Shown: positions 1-11,654 of the stretch, piece by piece
How the letters are laid out: every line of letters starts with the position of its first letter
How positions within the stretch are numbered: position 1 is the stretch's first letter
The notes under the pieces: generated by a model
The model's database searches: none
The model's input: the letters and a program-made list of their open reading frames with translations, nothing else
Told to the model about the DNA's origin: nothing
Position numbers and translations under genes: made by a program
Assembly (NCBI GenBank): GCA_963932465.1
Contig: OZ010790.1
Location: forward strand, 350,263,087 to 350,327,086
DNA: 64,000 bases
DNA from: Maratus speciosus
Taxonomy: Eukaryota; Arthropoda; Arachnida; Araneae; Salticidae
Direction: 5' to 3'

Positions 1-418
1 GCTTGTTTCTTCTATAAGTCACGTGATGGGACAATTAGATATAAAAAAAAAAGAAAAGAACAGAACAGAAAGAAAATGTCGTTAAAATTTCATCTAATCA
101 AATTTTCAGATTCGTTTCCATATCTAACGCAAGCGATAAAGAGCCAAATATTGCGTATCGAGTGTAATATTTCTTATTAAATTAATTTTTAAGCATTACA
201 AATATTTCTTTCAGGTTTTGATTAAATGTTTCCGTTTTTTAATATTATCACTCATTAAAACGGATTTTCTTCTTCTTTTTTTCTTTTTTTTTTTCATTTA
301 AATAAAATTAGTAACAGTTTTTCTTTTATTTTTCGAGGTTTAATAGCCGTTTCAATTTATTTTATCAACGATGAATTTCGCCAAGAAATAAAATGGTAAC
401 CTTATCGCCCAAAATAAC
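1..418. other. AT-rich stretch, no gene seen
   Basis: Only short A/T runs and pyrimidine tracts are visible (for example near 260-300). No open frame of useful length and no recognised repeat. Confidence 0.6.
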
Positions 419-600
419 AGAATTTTCCGTCATAATTCTAAAACTAATATAGGTAGAATAATGTGTTATAGCTTAAAACGTTCCCTGAAACAATACCTAT
501 CTAACGGTATAAGTTCCGTAAAAATCCATGCAGTAGAACTCGAAATCTAGGCGTTCGGAACGAAATTTCCGTTTGGATTTTATATATATAATAGATAATA
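419..600. repeat. Direct repeat copy A (~180 bp)
   Basis: This segment recurs in the same orientation at 1067-1245 with scattered substitutions; both begin at AGAATTTTCCGT and end in a (TA)n run. The spacing is about 648 bp. The pair brackets the 650-1066 segment and may be the repeated ends or duplicated part of one mobile element. A degenerate TATA/AATAGAT microsatellite follows copy A to about 650. The family is not recognised. Confidence 0.8.
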
Positions 601-725
601 GAATAGATAATAGATTTTATATATATATATAATAGAATAGATAATAGATTATGTGTTATGAACTATCTCAAAGTTTAAAACAGATCGCATTGTTAGATTT
701 CCCAATTTTAACAATATCGCGTTAT

Positions 726-792
726 GTTAGTTCCACATTCCACCACCAGGGAGCGCACTCTATTCTTAACGAAAGCGTATCCGAACGAAACT
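726..792 (-). repeat. Inverted copy of the 7862-7941 segment
   Basis: The segment running from GTTAGTTCCACATT to CCGAACGAAACTCC matches, as reverse complement, the segment at 7862-7941 over about 70 bp. The same repeat end therefore lies on both sides of the two tandem arrays (1.4-3.0 and 4.9-7.7 kb), in opposite orientation. Confidence 0.7.
743..756 (+). promoter_or_regulatory. CTCF-like motif (weak)
   Basis: CCACCAGGGAGCGC matches 13 of 14 positions of the vertebrate CTCF core as I remember it (CCASYAGRKGGCRS). The inverted partner near 7914 lost a base in this motif. One match in an AT-rich window proves nothing about binding. Confidence 0.2.
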
Positions 793-891
793 CCTTCGTG
801 CAACTTTTCCGTAGATAGATGAATCGGGAGGGTGGCGGTCTTAACGAATAATGTAAGATAATTGCTGAAATTACTACGAAAAATATGTTAA

Positions 892-912
892 AGGGGCCCT
901 ACGCGGGCCCCT
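892..912. other. GC-rich hairpin
   Basis: AGGGGCCC and GGGCCCCT form a perfect 8-bp stem around a 5-nt loop (TACGC). It is preceded by TTAA (888-891), so it could be the tip of a TTAA-targeting transposon, but no partner end was found. It stands out sharply from the AT-rich surroundings. Confidence 0.5.
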
Positions 913-1066
913 AATAGAGTTAGAGGAAATCGGAAGACGGCAAAATAATCGCGGGGAAAAGTTTGCTTGGGTGCTTTGGAGCTACTTTTGGCGCGAGATC
1001 TAAGCTCTACGACCAATAGGAGCCCAGATATTTAAGGAAATATGAAGTTACAAAGTTCAATATAAA

Positions 1067-1245
1067 AGAATTTTCCGTAATAATTCTATAACTAATCTAG
1101 GTAGAATGATGTGTTATAGCTTAAAACCTTCCCTGAAACGATACCTATCTAACGGTATAAGTTCCGTCAAAATCCATGCGGTAGAACTCGAAATCTCGGC
1201 GTTCGGAACGAAATTTCCTTTTGTATTATATATATATAATAGATG
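1067..1245. repeat. Direct repeat copy B (~180 bp)
   Basis: Second copy of the segment at 419-600 in the same orientation, ending in a (TA)n run and followed by A-rich sequence (1250-1280). Function unknown. Confidence 0.8.
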
Positions 1246-1406
1246 AGTTTAAAAAAAAAAGTAAATAAAAAAAAATAAACATTTATTCAACCTATACCAA
1301 AGAAGCTCTTGCTGTGCTTAGCATTTTTATACCAATTATTTTTTTTTCTCTTATGCATTCATTTACAATTTAACTGCTGAGCAGATGTTGAGCAAATTTT
1401 GAAAAA

Positions 1407-3045
1407 GTCATTCATTTAACCCTTTGGGCTCTCACATGTGTATTTTAAACAATTCTTTCTATGTGAACCTCTAATTACATTGGAGGCGTTAAATTTTGCA
1501 TACTTATAGCTGAATACCTCACATCAAACGGCAAATCATAAAATTTTGAAAAATTCGTACATTTAACCCTTTGGGCTCCCACATGTGTATTTTAAACAAT
1601 TCTTTCTAAGTGAACCCTAATTAGGTTGGAGGAGTGAAATATTGCATACTTATAGCTGAGTACCTCACATCAAACGACAAATCATAAATTTTCAAAAAGT
1701 CGTACATTTAACCCTTTGGCCTCCCACAAGTGTATTTTAAACAATTCTTTTTAAGTGAGCCCCTATTTAGGTTGGAGGTGTGAAATTTTGCATAATTATA
1801 CCTGAACACCTCACATCAAATGACAAACCATACAATTTTGACAAAGTCGTACATTTAACCTTTTGGGCTCCCGCGTGTGTATTTTAAACAATTATTTCTA
1901 AGTGAGTCCCTAATTAGGTTGGAGGAGTGAAATTTTGCATACTTATAGCTGAATACCTCACATCAAACGGCAAATCATAAAATTTTGAAAAATTCGTACA
2001 TTTAACCCTTTGGGCTCCCACATGTGTATTTTAAACAATTCTTTCTATGTGAACCTCTAATTACATTGGAGGCGTTAAATTTTGCATACTTATAGCTGAA
2101 TACCTCACATCAAACGACAAATCATAAAATTTTGAAAAAGTCGTACATTTAACCCTTTGGGCTCCCACATGTGTATTTTAAACAATTCTTTCTAAGTGAA
2201 CCCTAATTAGGTTGGAGGAGTGAAATATTGCATACTTATAGCTGAATACCTCACATCAAACGCCAAATCATAAATTTTCAAAAAGTCGTACATTTAACCC
2301 TTTGGCCTCCCACAAGTGTATTTTAAACAATTCTTTTTAAGTGAGCCCCTATTTAGGTTGGAGGTGTGAAATTTTGCATAATTATACCTGAACACCTCAC
2401 ATCAAATGACAAACCATACAATTTTGACAAAGTCGTACATTTAACCTTTTGGGCTCCCGCGTGTGTATTTTAAACAATTATTTCTAAGTGAGTCCCTAAT
2501 TAGGTTGGAGGAGTGAAATTTTGCATACTTATAGCTGAATACCTCGTATCAAACGACAATTCATAAAATTTTCAAAAAAGTCGTACATTTAACCCTTTGA
2601 ACTCCCACATGTGTATTTTAAACAATTCTTTCTAAGTGGGCCTCTAATTAGGTTGGAGGCGCGAAATTTTGCATACTTATATCTGAACACTTCACATCAA
2701 ACGAAAAACTATAAAATTTTGAAAAAGTCGTACATTTAACCCTTTGAACTCCCACATGTGTATTTTAAACAATTCTTTCTAAGTGAACCTCTAATTACAT
2801 TGGAGGCGTGAAATTTTGCATACTTATAACTGAATACCTCACATCAAAGGACAAATCATAAAATTTTGAAAAAGTCGTACATTTAACCCTTTGGGCTCCC
2901 ACATGTGTATTTTAAACAATTCTTTCTAAGTGAGTCTCTAATTAGGTTGCAGGCATGAAATTTTGCGTACTTATAGATGGACACCTCAGATCAAACCGCA
3001 AATCATAAAATTTTGAAAAAGTCATTCATTTAACCCTTTGGGCTA
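1407..3045 (+). repeat. Tandem array 1, ~146-bp unit, about 11 copies
   Basis: A unit of 145-147 bp repeats head to tail. Marker words in each unit are ATTTAACCCTTTGGGCTCCC, CACATGTGTATTTTAAACAA, GGTTGGAGG and GAAATTTTGCATACTTATA. Successive unit starts at 1561, 1706, 1853 and 2000 give the period. Unit variants recur in order (1861 and 2444 blocks are nearly the same), so multi-unit blocks have been copied. The array is the same family as 4910-7690. Confidence 0.95.
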
Positions 3046-4821
3046 AAAATGCATTTCCAGCAATCATCGCTAATGAACAGTACTTCGGATACAATATAGT
3101 ATCTGAAATATTTTGTGTGTCCCTGTAAATGCTATATACACTTCGTATTATACAGGAAATAATTCATAGTATGTAAATCTAAACGACGTATATCAATTTC
3201 ATTACATATCAAATATATTAACATAAATAAAGTACGCTGCAAACAATTCCCTCCACCCCTATATCATTATGTATTGGAATTCCATTTTTAGCCCTGTAAA
3301 TGAACAATAACTATTCTTTGCATAGCCTATTCTATGGAATGCACATTTTAGTGCGCTTCATAAATGCATATCAATTTTATTCTGATTGAAAGCGTGTAAA
3401 ATCATTAAAAATCATTTGAAACGATTTTTTCCCCACAGGCCGTAATGTAATGGAATACTTTTGACTGTCCCTGTAAATGAACTAAACATTCTACAAACTT
3501 CATTACAAATAGGGACCTTGCTATGGTAAACGTCAATAACATCCAAAAATTTCAGGTCAATCCGAGTATATTTACGCCAGTTAGATCGCGGACAGACGGC
3601 CAGACAAACCGAAGTCATAAACACTTTTCAACTTTATCGGGCCTGAAAAACACTTTATTTCAATGCTTAAATATTATTTTTTTATTTTTTAATGCCAATA
3701 AAATAAATGTATCGAAAACGTAGAAAATGAGTTTACAATCAAAGAAAATTTAATAACTGATTCTGAATGTCTACAATTAAATGTTTGATTAAAATCACAA
3801 ACAGCAAAAAAAATGCATAAATACAATTAAAAAAATAAATATATCAATTTGAAAAACACTAAATAATGAGTGTTTATAATTGTACTATTAAACAACAAAA
3901 AACTACAATAGATGAATTAAATGCATTTAACAATTTCTCAAAAATCTTTCCATATGTTATAAGGAATTCTTATTATTTTATAATTTTAGCAAATGTTAAA
4001 TCTGAAAACATTGGTATGAAGATTTAAGATTTTAAATACTAATTTAAAATATTATTAGCAATGAAAAAAAAATTCTTTCAAAAGTAAAAAAGACTTTTCC
4101 CCAGTATAATGTTAATTTCAAAATTTAAACAGTTTCCTAATATCATTATAATCGAATATCATATTTAACTCCAAAATATTAATGACGATAAAGACTGTGT
4201 TAGAATCAGCCTCTGCATCAGCTTTTTTTTTCTTCTAGCGATGGTAGATTAAGATATTTTAAAGCATCGAATCGGAAAAGAATACTAGATCAGTCTCATT
4301 GCATATAACATACTGCAACTATTTAACTCGTGATAATAATCTATCAAACGGAAATAAAAAATTTAAATTAAATAAGACATACCTTTTAAGTTCCATAAAT
4401 AGTTTAATAATATCCGTGTTTTATCCTAAATTGTCAGATATATTTCTGACAAAATGACAAAATTGTCAGACATACTTCCCGCGACAAAAGTTCTGATCCT
4501 TATTTTATTCTGCGGTTTAATGGAGCGCAGACGATATTGGCAAGCAGGTGCTTATACTGTATTATTATAATATTTTTTTTTTTTTTTTTTTTTTGTAGAC
4601 AACAGATTTTTAGAGTTTAAATGCGCAATCATTTTATCTTTATGTGAGTGTAATGAAAATTTTCTATTTGAATGAAACACCTGACTTTTTCTTACTTTTT
4701 TTTTTTTTTTTTTAAGTAAAGTTTGTTTTACACGTAATAAATAACAATCAGGCACCTTCTTAATAAATGAAAAGAGAGTATACAGGATAAAAAAAAAATT
4801 TCTTTGTCAATCTGTCATTTT
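3046..4821. other. AT-rich stretch, no gene seen
   Basis: Separates the two 146-bp arrays. It holds two T tracts (about 4571-4594 and 4697-4714) and no convincing open frame; the short open frames near 3412-3723 have no recognisable composition or motif. Confidence 0.6.
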
Positions 4822-4890
4822 TAGGGTTTCGTTCATCTGACGAAACCCTATTCGTCTCGCTCCTCTGTCTGTCTGTCTGTCTGTCCGTCA
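4822..4890 (+). repeat. Leader of array 2: hairpin plus GTCTG microsatellite
   Basis: TAGGGTTTCGT (4822-4832) and ACGAAACCCTA (4840-4850) form a perfect 11-bp stem with a 7-nt loop. A (CTGT)n run follows at 4864-4889, then CAGAGCCCGTTCTCAGAAAC and the first 146-bp unit. ACGAAACCCT recurs at 7981-7990, just beyond the array, so the hairpin arm may mark both ends of one element of about 3.2 kb. The order leader, microsatellite, tandem units is shared with the rolling-circle-like copies at 10435, 42602 and 58331. Confidence 0.7.
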
Positions 4891-4909
4891 CAGAGCCCGT
4901 TCTCAGAAA

Positions 4910-7690
4910 CTACACATGTTGGAGATTTGAAATTTTGCATACTTATAGATGACCACCACACAGCATATGACAAATCATAAAATTTTGAAAAAGTCGTACA
5001 TTTAACCCTTTGGGCTCCCGCGTGTGTATTTTAAACAATTATTTCTAAGTGAGTCCCTAATTAGGTTGGAGGAGTGAAATTTTGCATACTTATAGCTGAA
5101 TACCTCGTATCAAACGACAATTCATAAAATTTTCAAAAAAGTCGTACATTTAACCCTTTGAACTCCCACATGTGTATTTTAAACAATTCTTTCTAAGTGG
5201 GCCTCTAATTAGGTTGGAGGCGCGAAATTTTGCATACTTATATCTGAACACCTCACATCAAACGAAAAACTATAGAATTTTGAAAAAGTCGTACATTTAA
5301 CCCTTTGAACTCCCACATGTGTATTTTAAACAATTCTTTCTAAGTGAACCTCTAATTACATTGGAGGCGTGAAATTTTGCATACTTATAACTGAATACCT
5401 CACATCAAAGGACAAATCATAAAATTTTGAAAAAGTCGTACATTTAACCCTTTGGGCTCCCACATGTGTATTTTAAACAATTCTTTCTAAGTGAGTCTCT
5501 AATTAGGTTGCAGGCATGAAATTTTGCGTACTTATAGATGGACACCTCAGATCAAACCGCAAATCATAAAATTTTGAAAAAGTCATTCATTTAACCCTTT
5601 GGGCTCCCACTTGTGTATTTTAAACAATTCTTTCTATGTGAACCTCTAATTACATTGGAGGCGTGAAATTTTGAATACTTATAGCTGAATACCTCACATC
5701 AAAGGACAAATCATAAAATTTTGAAAAAGTCGTACATTTAACCCTTTGGGCTCCCACATGTGTATTTTAAACAATTCTTTCTATGTGAACCTCTAATTAG
5801 ATTGGAGGCGTGAAATTTTGCATACTTATACCTGAATACCTCACATCAAAGGACAAATCATAAAATTTTGAAAAAGTCGTACATTTAACCCTTTAGGCTC
5901 CCCCATGTGTATTTCAAACAATTCTTTCTATGTGAGCCTCTAATTAGGTTGGAGGCATGAAATTTTACAAACTTATAGCTGAACACCTCACATCAAACGA
6001 CAAACTATTAAATTTTGAAAAAGTCGCACACTTAACCCTTTGGGCTCCCACATGTGTATTTTAAACAATTCTAAGTGCGTCCCTAATTAGGTTGCAGGCG
6101 TGAAATTTTGCGTACTTATAGATGGACACCTCAGATCAAACAACAAATCATAAAATTTTGAAAAAGTAATACATTTAACCCTTTGGGCTCCCACATGTGT
6201 ATTTTAAACAATTGTTTCTAAGTGAGTCCCTAATTAGGTTGCAGGCATGAAATTTTGCGTACTTATAGATGGACGCCTCAGATCAAACGACAAATCATAA
6301 AATTTTGAAAAAGTCATTCATTTAACCCTTTGGGCTCTCACATGTGTATTTTAAACAATTCTTTCTATGTGAACCTCTAATTACATTGGAGGCGTTAAAT
6401 TTTGCATACTTATAGCTGAATACCTCACATCAAACGGCAAATCATAAAATTTTGAAAAATTCGTACATTTAACCCTTTGGGCTCCCACATGTGTATTTTA
6501 AACAATTCTTTCTAAGTGAACCCTAATTAGGTTGGAGGAGTGAAATATTGCATACTTATAGCTGAGTACCTCACATCAAACGACAAATCATAAATTTTCA
6601 AAAAGTCGTACATTTAACCCTTTGGGCTCCCACATGTGTATTTTAAACAATTCTTTCTATGTGAACCTCTAATTACATTGGAGGCGTTAAATTTTGCATA
6701 CTTATAGCTGAATACCTCACATCAAACGACAAATCATAAAATTTTGAAAAAGTCGTACATTTAACCCTTTGGGCTCCCACGTGTGTATTTTAAACAATTC
6801 TTCTAAGTGAACCCTAATTAGGTTGGAGGAGTGAAATATTGCATACTTATAGCTGAATACCTCACATCAAACGACAAATCATAAATTTTCAAAAAGTCGT
6901 ACATTTAACCCTTTGGCCTCCCACAAGTGTATTTTAAACAATTCTTTTTAAGTGAGCCCCTATTTAGGTTGGAGGTGTGAAATTTTGCATAATTATACCT
7001 GAACACCTCACATCAAATGACAAACCATACAATTTTGACAAAGTCGTACATTTAACCTTTTGATCTCCCACATGTGTATTTTAAACAATTCTTTCTAAGT
7101 GAGCCCTTAATTAGGTCGGAGGCGTGAAATTCGGCATACTTATAGCTGAGCATCACACATCAAACGGCAAATCATAAAATTTTAAAAAAGTCGTACATTT
7201 AATCGTTTGGGTTCCTACATGTGTATTTTAAACAATTCTTTCTAAGTGACACTCTATTTAGGTTGGAGGCGTGAAATTTTGCATACTAGCTGAACACCAT
7301 CATGCGACAAATCATAAAAATTTGAAAAAGTCGTACATTTAACCCTTTGGGCTCCCACATGCGTGTTTAAATTATTCTTCCTAACTGAGCCCCTTATTAA
7401 ATTGGAGATTTGAAATTTTGCATGCTTATTATAGCAGAACACCTGAGGCAAGGCAACAAATTTTAAAATCTTGAAAAAGTCTTACGTTTAACCCTTTGAG
7501 TTACCACATATGTATTTTAAGCAATTCTTTCTAAGAGAGCCCCTAATTAAGTTGCGGACATGAATTTTTGCATATGTATAGCTGAATACCCCAGACCACA
7601 TGAATAATCATAAAATTTTCGAAAAGTCTTATATTATTTACTGCTCCGTGCTCTAACTTGTATATTCTAAGCAATTTTTCTAACCTCCGC
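4910..7690 (+). repeat. Tandem array 2, ~146-bp unit, about 19 copies
   Basis: Same unit and orientation as array 1. Long blocks match array 1 closely: 4984-5605 resembles 2444-3030, and 6308-6620 resembles 1407-1720. Units near the right end (7250-7690) are more diverged. No coding content; open frames within are by-products of the repeat. Confidence 0.95.
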
Positions 7691-8040
7691 CCTTTTCACC
7701 CGGGGAGCACTTTTCCAACTTTTGCCGACACCCCTTTGACCATTCTTTCATATTATGCACCATAGCCTTACATATTTGAGTTCCACTTTTTACTGCCAGG
7801 GGCGCCTACTTATCCCGGGTGCTATAGGCCCAATCCCTTCGACTAATATATATACGGATAGTATGTAAAACGGAGTTTCGTTCGGATAGAGATTTGTTTA
7901 GAATAGAGTGCGCCCCTGGTTGCGAAATGTGGAACTAACAGATTTTTCAAAAGGATAAGGTGTTTTGAAATGAATATTAAACGAAACCCTCTGTGCGATC
8001 TGTGGTCACACTTACCCACTTGTTTTATATTCATTTTCTG
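7691..8040 (+). repeat. Distal end of the array element
   Basis: Sequence after the array includes the 7862-7941 segment (inverted match to 726-792), then ACGAAACCCT (7981-7990), the complement of the hairpin arm at 4823-4832. It probably is the 3' part of the element that starts at 4822. The exact outer boundary is not visible. Confidence 0.5.
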
Positions 8041-8800
8041 CAGAATAAAACAATTTGTAAAATAGCTTTTTTTAAAGTCGTATCTCTAAAATACGAATTT
8101 AAAATACGAATCATTATATCCTGGGTTTTGTATAAAATTTTTATAAATATTTTTTTCGTAAAATGCTAATTTTATTTAAAAAGTCTGAAAGAAGTAGAAT
8201 TTTTAAAAAAATAGTTATTTAAAATAGTTAAACACTAACAGGAATAAATATGACTTGAATGCAAATTCTAAAGCAAGAAATGCATATATGACTAAACTCT
8301 GAATACTCTTTCTACGTGCTCATTAAAAGCTACAGACTTAACTGTAATAGAAAATTTTAGTTTGAACCACAGAAGTGTTTTGAATACCACTATTCGACAG
8401 AAAAAAAAAAAAAAATTCTTTCTTGCAAACTAAATATGTAAAGAGTACAGATTTAATATTCCTAATTCTGAACATGTTATCCAAATTGCGCCAGTACGTA
8501 CCATTTTTCTGAGAAACACTTTTATAATAATAACAATCAGTGAAGGATTAAATTGCAATGGTAGATAAAATTGAAATCATAAAAAAAGTATACTTTCACT
8601 GTCTTAGATAACAAATTGATAAAATATAGGATGAAAATCTAGTTTATTGATACTTGTACCGTGCATTTTCCTTTTTATGCCCCCCCCCCACCTCTTTTTG
8701 TGTCCGAATTTACTATTTCCTATCCACTGATATGTTTTCATTCCTTATGTTGCTGTAACTCGGGCATGTTTAAAATATTTCTGTTCATTTTCAAAGATTT
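8041..8800. other. AT-rich stretch, no gene seen
   Basis: Holds an A tract (8401-8415) and a C tract (near 8681-8690). No gene or repeat recognised. Confidence 0.5.
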
Positions 8801-8816
8801 TTGATGTTCATATTTA

Positions 8817-8905
8817 TGTCACACTGTGACTTACAATATGGTGGTTTTTTTCGTCACATATGTGACATGACGTACGTTACATGCAGTGACATAACAGTGA
8901 CGTCA

Positions 8906-8955
<50 letters not shown>

Positions 8956-9135
8956 GCCAGAAAATATAATTTTACATAAATAACATGTTTTTAATATTTT
9001 TTGTATTTTTTTAAAGTTTTCTAAGAAGTTCACATCTCAGTCACAATGTGATATCACTGAGTGGTGGCATTTTGGTCACAGATGTGACGTGACCACAGTG
9101 ACTCACAGTGACGTCACAACGACGTCGCCGTGACC
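8817..9135. repeat. GTGAC/GTCAC-rich palindromic patch around a T47 tract
   Basis: GTCAC and GTGAC occur many times on both sides of a pure 47-nt T tract (8908-8954). GTGACGTCAC, a perfect 10-bp palindrome containing the cAMP-response-element octamer TGACGTCA, occurs at 8897-8906 and 9108-9117. The arrangement looks like ends of a DNA transposon with clustered transposase sites, but no clear terminal repeat pair was found. Confidence 0.6.
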
Positions 9136-10434
9136 ATGCATGCTATGAGGGTACTTATTCTCGTAATTTTTATATAATAAAGCAGATTTCTTCAGGGGAG
9201 TGCTGCCCCCTGAACCTGTTTTGTAGTTTATTTTGCATTTGTAATTTTCTATTGATTGAGTTAATGATTATCCTATATCTTAGATTTCTAGGATATAGGA
9301 AAAGAAACAGATATTTCTTTTTACACTTCCATTTATAAGGATAAGGAACAATTTGGTTAAGCATTTTACGTTATCCTAATATCCATACAGCAGTATTTAC
9401 ATGCCTGCTAACCACAAACACCTGTATCTAATGGATAAAGAACTTTTGAAAATGTAAACTGAGACATCTAATTCAGAAATCTAATACCTTTATAATTTTG
9501 CTTTCAAAAAATAGTTTTGATTACCATTCTGCAATATGTATATCTAAGATCTAATCTAAATATCTAAAAATGTACTCGATAGCATTAACTTATTAAAACC
9601 ACCCTAAACTAGGGGGACGCCTAAACCTAACGATTAATAATTCATCATCGTGTCCCCTTCCAACTGACTAAATAGATAAATGTGATTTGACACCGTAAAG
9701 TATTTTTTGTGATAGCCTTTTAATAGTATCCATATTTAATTTAAAATCGTGATATTACAAATACCGTTGATACTTGACGCAAACCTATGTTTCAGATCAA
9801 ATTCCGAAAGGTTAATTAACCTTTTATTTCCCTTAGCCGGACTTTCTGTTTCATTTTTCGTAATAGGGATTATTTTAATAATTAATTTTATATTCTGCAA
9901 GCTGTTACACGGGACGTCGTTCACGTAGCATTAAAATAGAGATAACTGCATTAAGTAAAACATATCACTCCCCACCAGACATGCCAAGTCTCAGGCTTTT
10001 TGCACATCACTATTATCTTACAGAAAATGCTGTTTTTTAAATCCCGAAAATGTTCGAATTAAATAAAGTAATATTTTCTGTATTAAAATACTGGTATCCA
10101 GAACGCCGGAGGCTTGGAAGCTCTGCTCCTCTTAATAAAAACATAACTAAATAACCAACAGTTTATCGCATTTTGTAGGCGACAATACGGAATTTCTTAT
10201 TTGTATGGCCTTAGATATACCTCAATCATAAAAATGTAAAACTTTGTGCCAATTAATATACACAATTGCGAAAATGAAATCGCAACCAATGAAAAAAGAA
10301 AGGCCAAGTAATATCGTGTAAATCGAGGAATCTTTCTTCGTACTACTAGGAAAATACTACTACAAAAATTATTTTAGATGGTTTTGGTGTGAAATGTTTA
10401 TATGTATTCATTCCTGTCCTATTTATCTCTTTCT
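9136..10434. other. AT-rich stretch, no gene seen
   Basis: No open frame with recognisable content. The last ~50 bp (from about 10382) match 28735-28775 and are the left flank of the element at 10435. Confidence 0.5.
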
Positions 10435-11654
10435 TCTATCTTTACAAGGAGAAAGTATTGGATTCGTAAAAATGTTCGACTTTCGGTTTTCGACGGATTT
10501 ACACGTTTTAGGGGTCAGAGATTCCGAAAAACATGTTTTTACAAAATGTCTGTCTGTGAGTCTGTCTGTCTGTCTGTATGTGACACAATTTTTTTGGGCG
10601 CTCTATCTCAAGAACTAATGCGCGGAATTTAAGAAAACTTTATATTCAGTTAGTTCCTGATATAACTTGGTGCTGATTAGTTTTCGGTGTAAATCGCTCA
10701 ACAGGTGGCGCTGCTATGCACCCTTTTTCACGATTTCCGCAATAGCTCAATCTCCAGAACTAATGCACGGATTTTCTTCAAACTTCAGATTCAGTTAGCC
10801 CTTGATATAAATTGAAGTTTTTCACATTTTGGTGTAAATCGCTCAACAGGTGTCGCTGCTATACTGCATTTTTTACGATTTCAGCAATAGCTCTATCTCA
10901 ACAACTAACGATTCGATTTTCATCAAACTTCAGATTCAAGTATAATTTGACATGAATTAGTGTTGTTTGTGTTTTGGTGCATATCGCTCAACAGGTGGCG
11001 CTGCTATGCTGCACTTTTCAGAATTTCCATTATAGCTGTATCTCAAGAACTAATGCAATAATTTTCCCCAAACTTCAGAATCTGTTAATCCTTGACATGC
11101 ATTGGCATTTTGAACATTTTGGTGCAAATCGCTCAACAGATGGCGCTGCTATGCTGTATTTTTCAGAATTTCCACTATAGCTGTAACTCAAGCACTAATG
11201 CACGAATTTTCATCTAACTTTAGAATCAGTTAGTACTGGACATTAATTGACATTTTATACAGTTTGGTGTAAATCCCTCAATAGGTGGCGCTGTTACGCT
11301 GTTTTTTGTGATTTCCACAATACCTCTATCTCAAGAACTAATGCTTGGATTTTCAATAAACTTCAGATCCATGGATCTGAAGATCTGAATGAACTTCAGA
11401 TCCTGGATATGAATTATTGCTGCTTATGTATTGGTGTAAATCACTCATCAGGTGGCGCTGCTATGCTATATTTTTCAGAATTTCCGCTATAGCTCTATTT
11501 CAAGAACTAAGGCACGAATTTTTATCAGACTTCAAATTCAGATACACTTTGATATGAATTGGTGCTAAATTGATGTAATTTCTTGTACTATTTAAATGAT
11601 TTAATTGACATGATTTATGTAGACGAAAGTTTTGTGGTGGCCACGACATACTAG
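10435..11654 (+). mobile_element. Rolling-circle-like non-autonomous element, copy 1
   Basis: Starts TCTATCTTTACAAG and ends CATACTAG, with T on both outer flanks. The 3' end has a stem TTGTG/CACGA (11632-11646) placed 4 nt before CTAG, the layout expected of Helitron-type 3' ends (5' TC, hairpin, CTRR). Inside are a ~125-bp leader, a GTCTG microsatellite (10550-10580) and six ~145-bp units. The flanks (10382-10434 and 11655-11760) are found joined, without the element, at 28735-28890. No Rep/helicase is encoded, so it would need another element to move. TC...CTAG fits Helitrons; T|T flanks fit Helentrons. Confidence 0.75.
10703..11458 (+). promoter_or_regulatory. Array of AGGTGGCGC (CTCF-like) sites
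   Basis: AG[G/A]TGGCGC lies at 10703, 10993, 11138, 11283 and 11450, with a mutated site (AGGTGTCGC) at 10848. The first five positions are exactly 145 bp apart. The wider word TCAACAGGTGGCGC agrees with 12 of 14 positions of the CTCF core and with the fly CTCF core as I recall it. This is a sequence match, not evidence of binding. Confidence 0.4.

Noticed and set aside
1407..7690. CRISPR-like regular repeats
   Set aside because: The units are contiguous tandem repeats with no unique spacers, and this is eukaryotic DNA.
10394..10632. Two overlapping open frames over the leader of copy 1
   Set aside because: One frame stays open in copy 2 (42371-42709) as well, but it crosses the microsatellite and is absent from copy 3. 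Shared descent and low stop density explain it.
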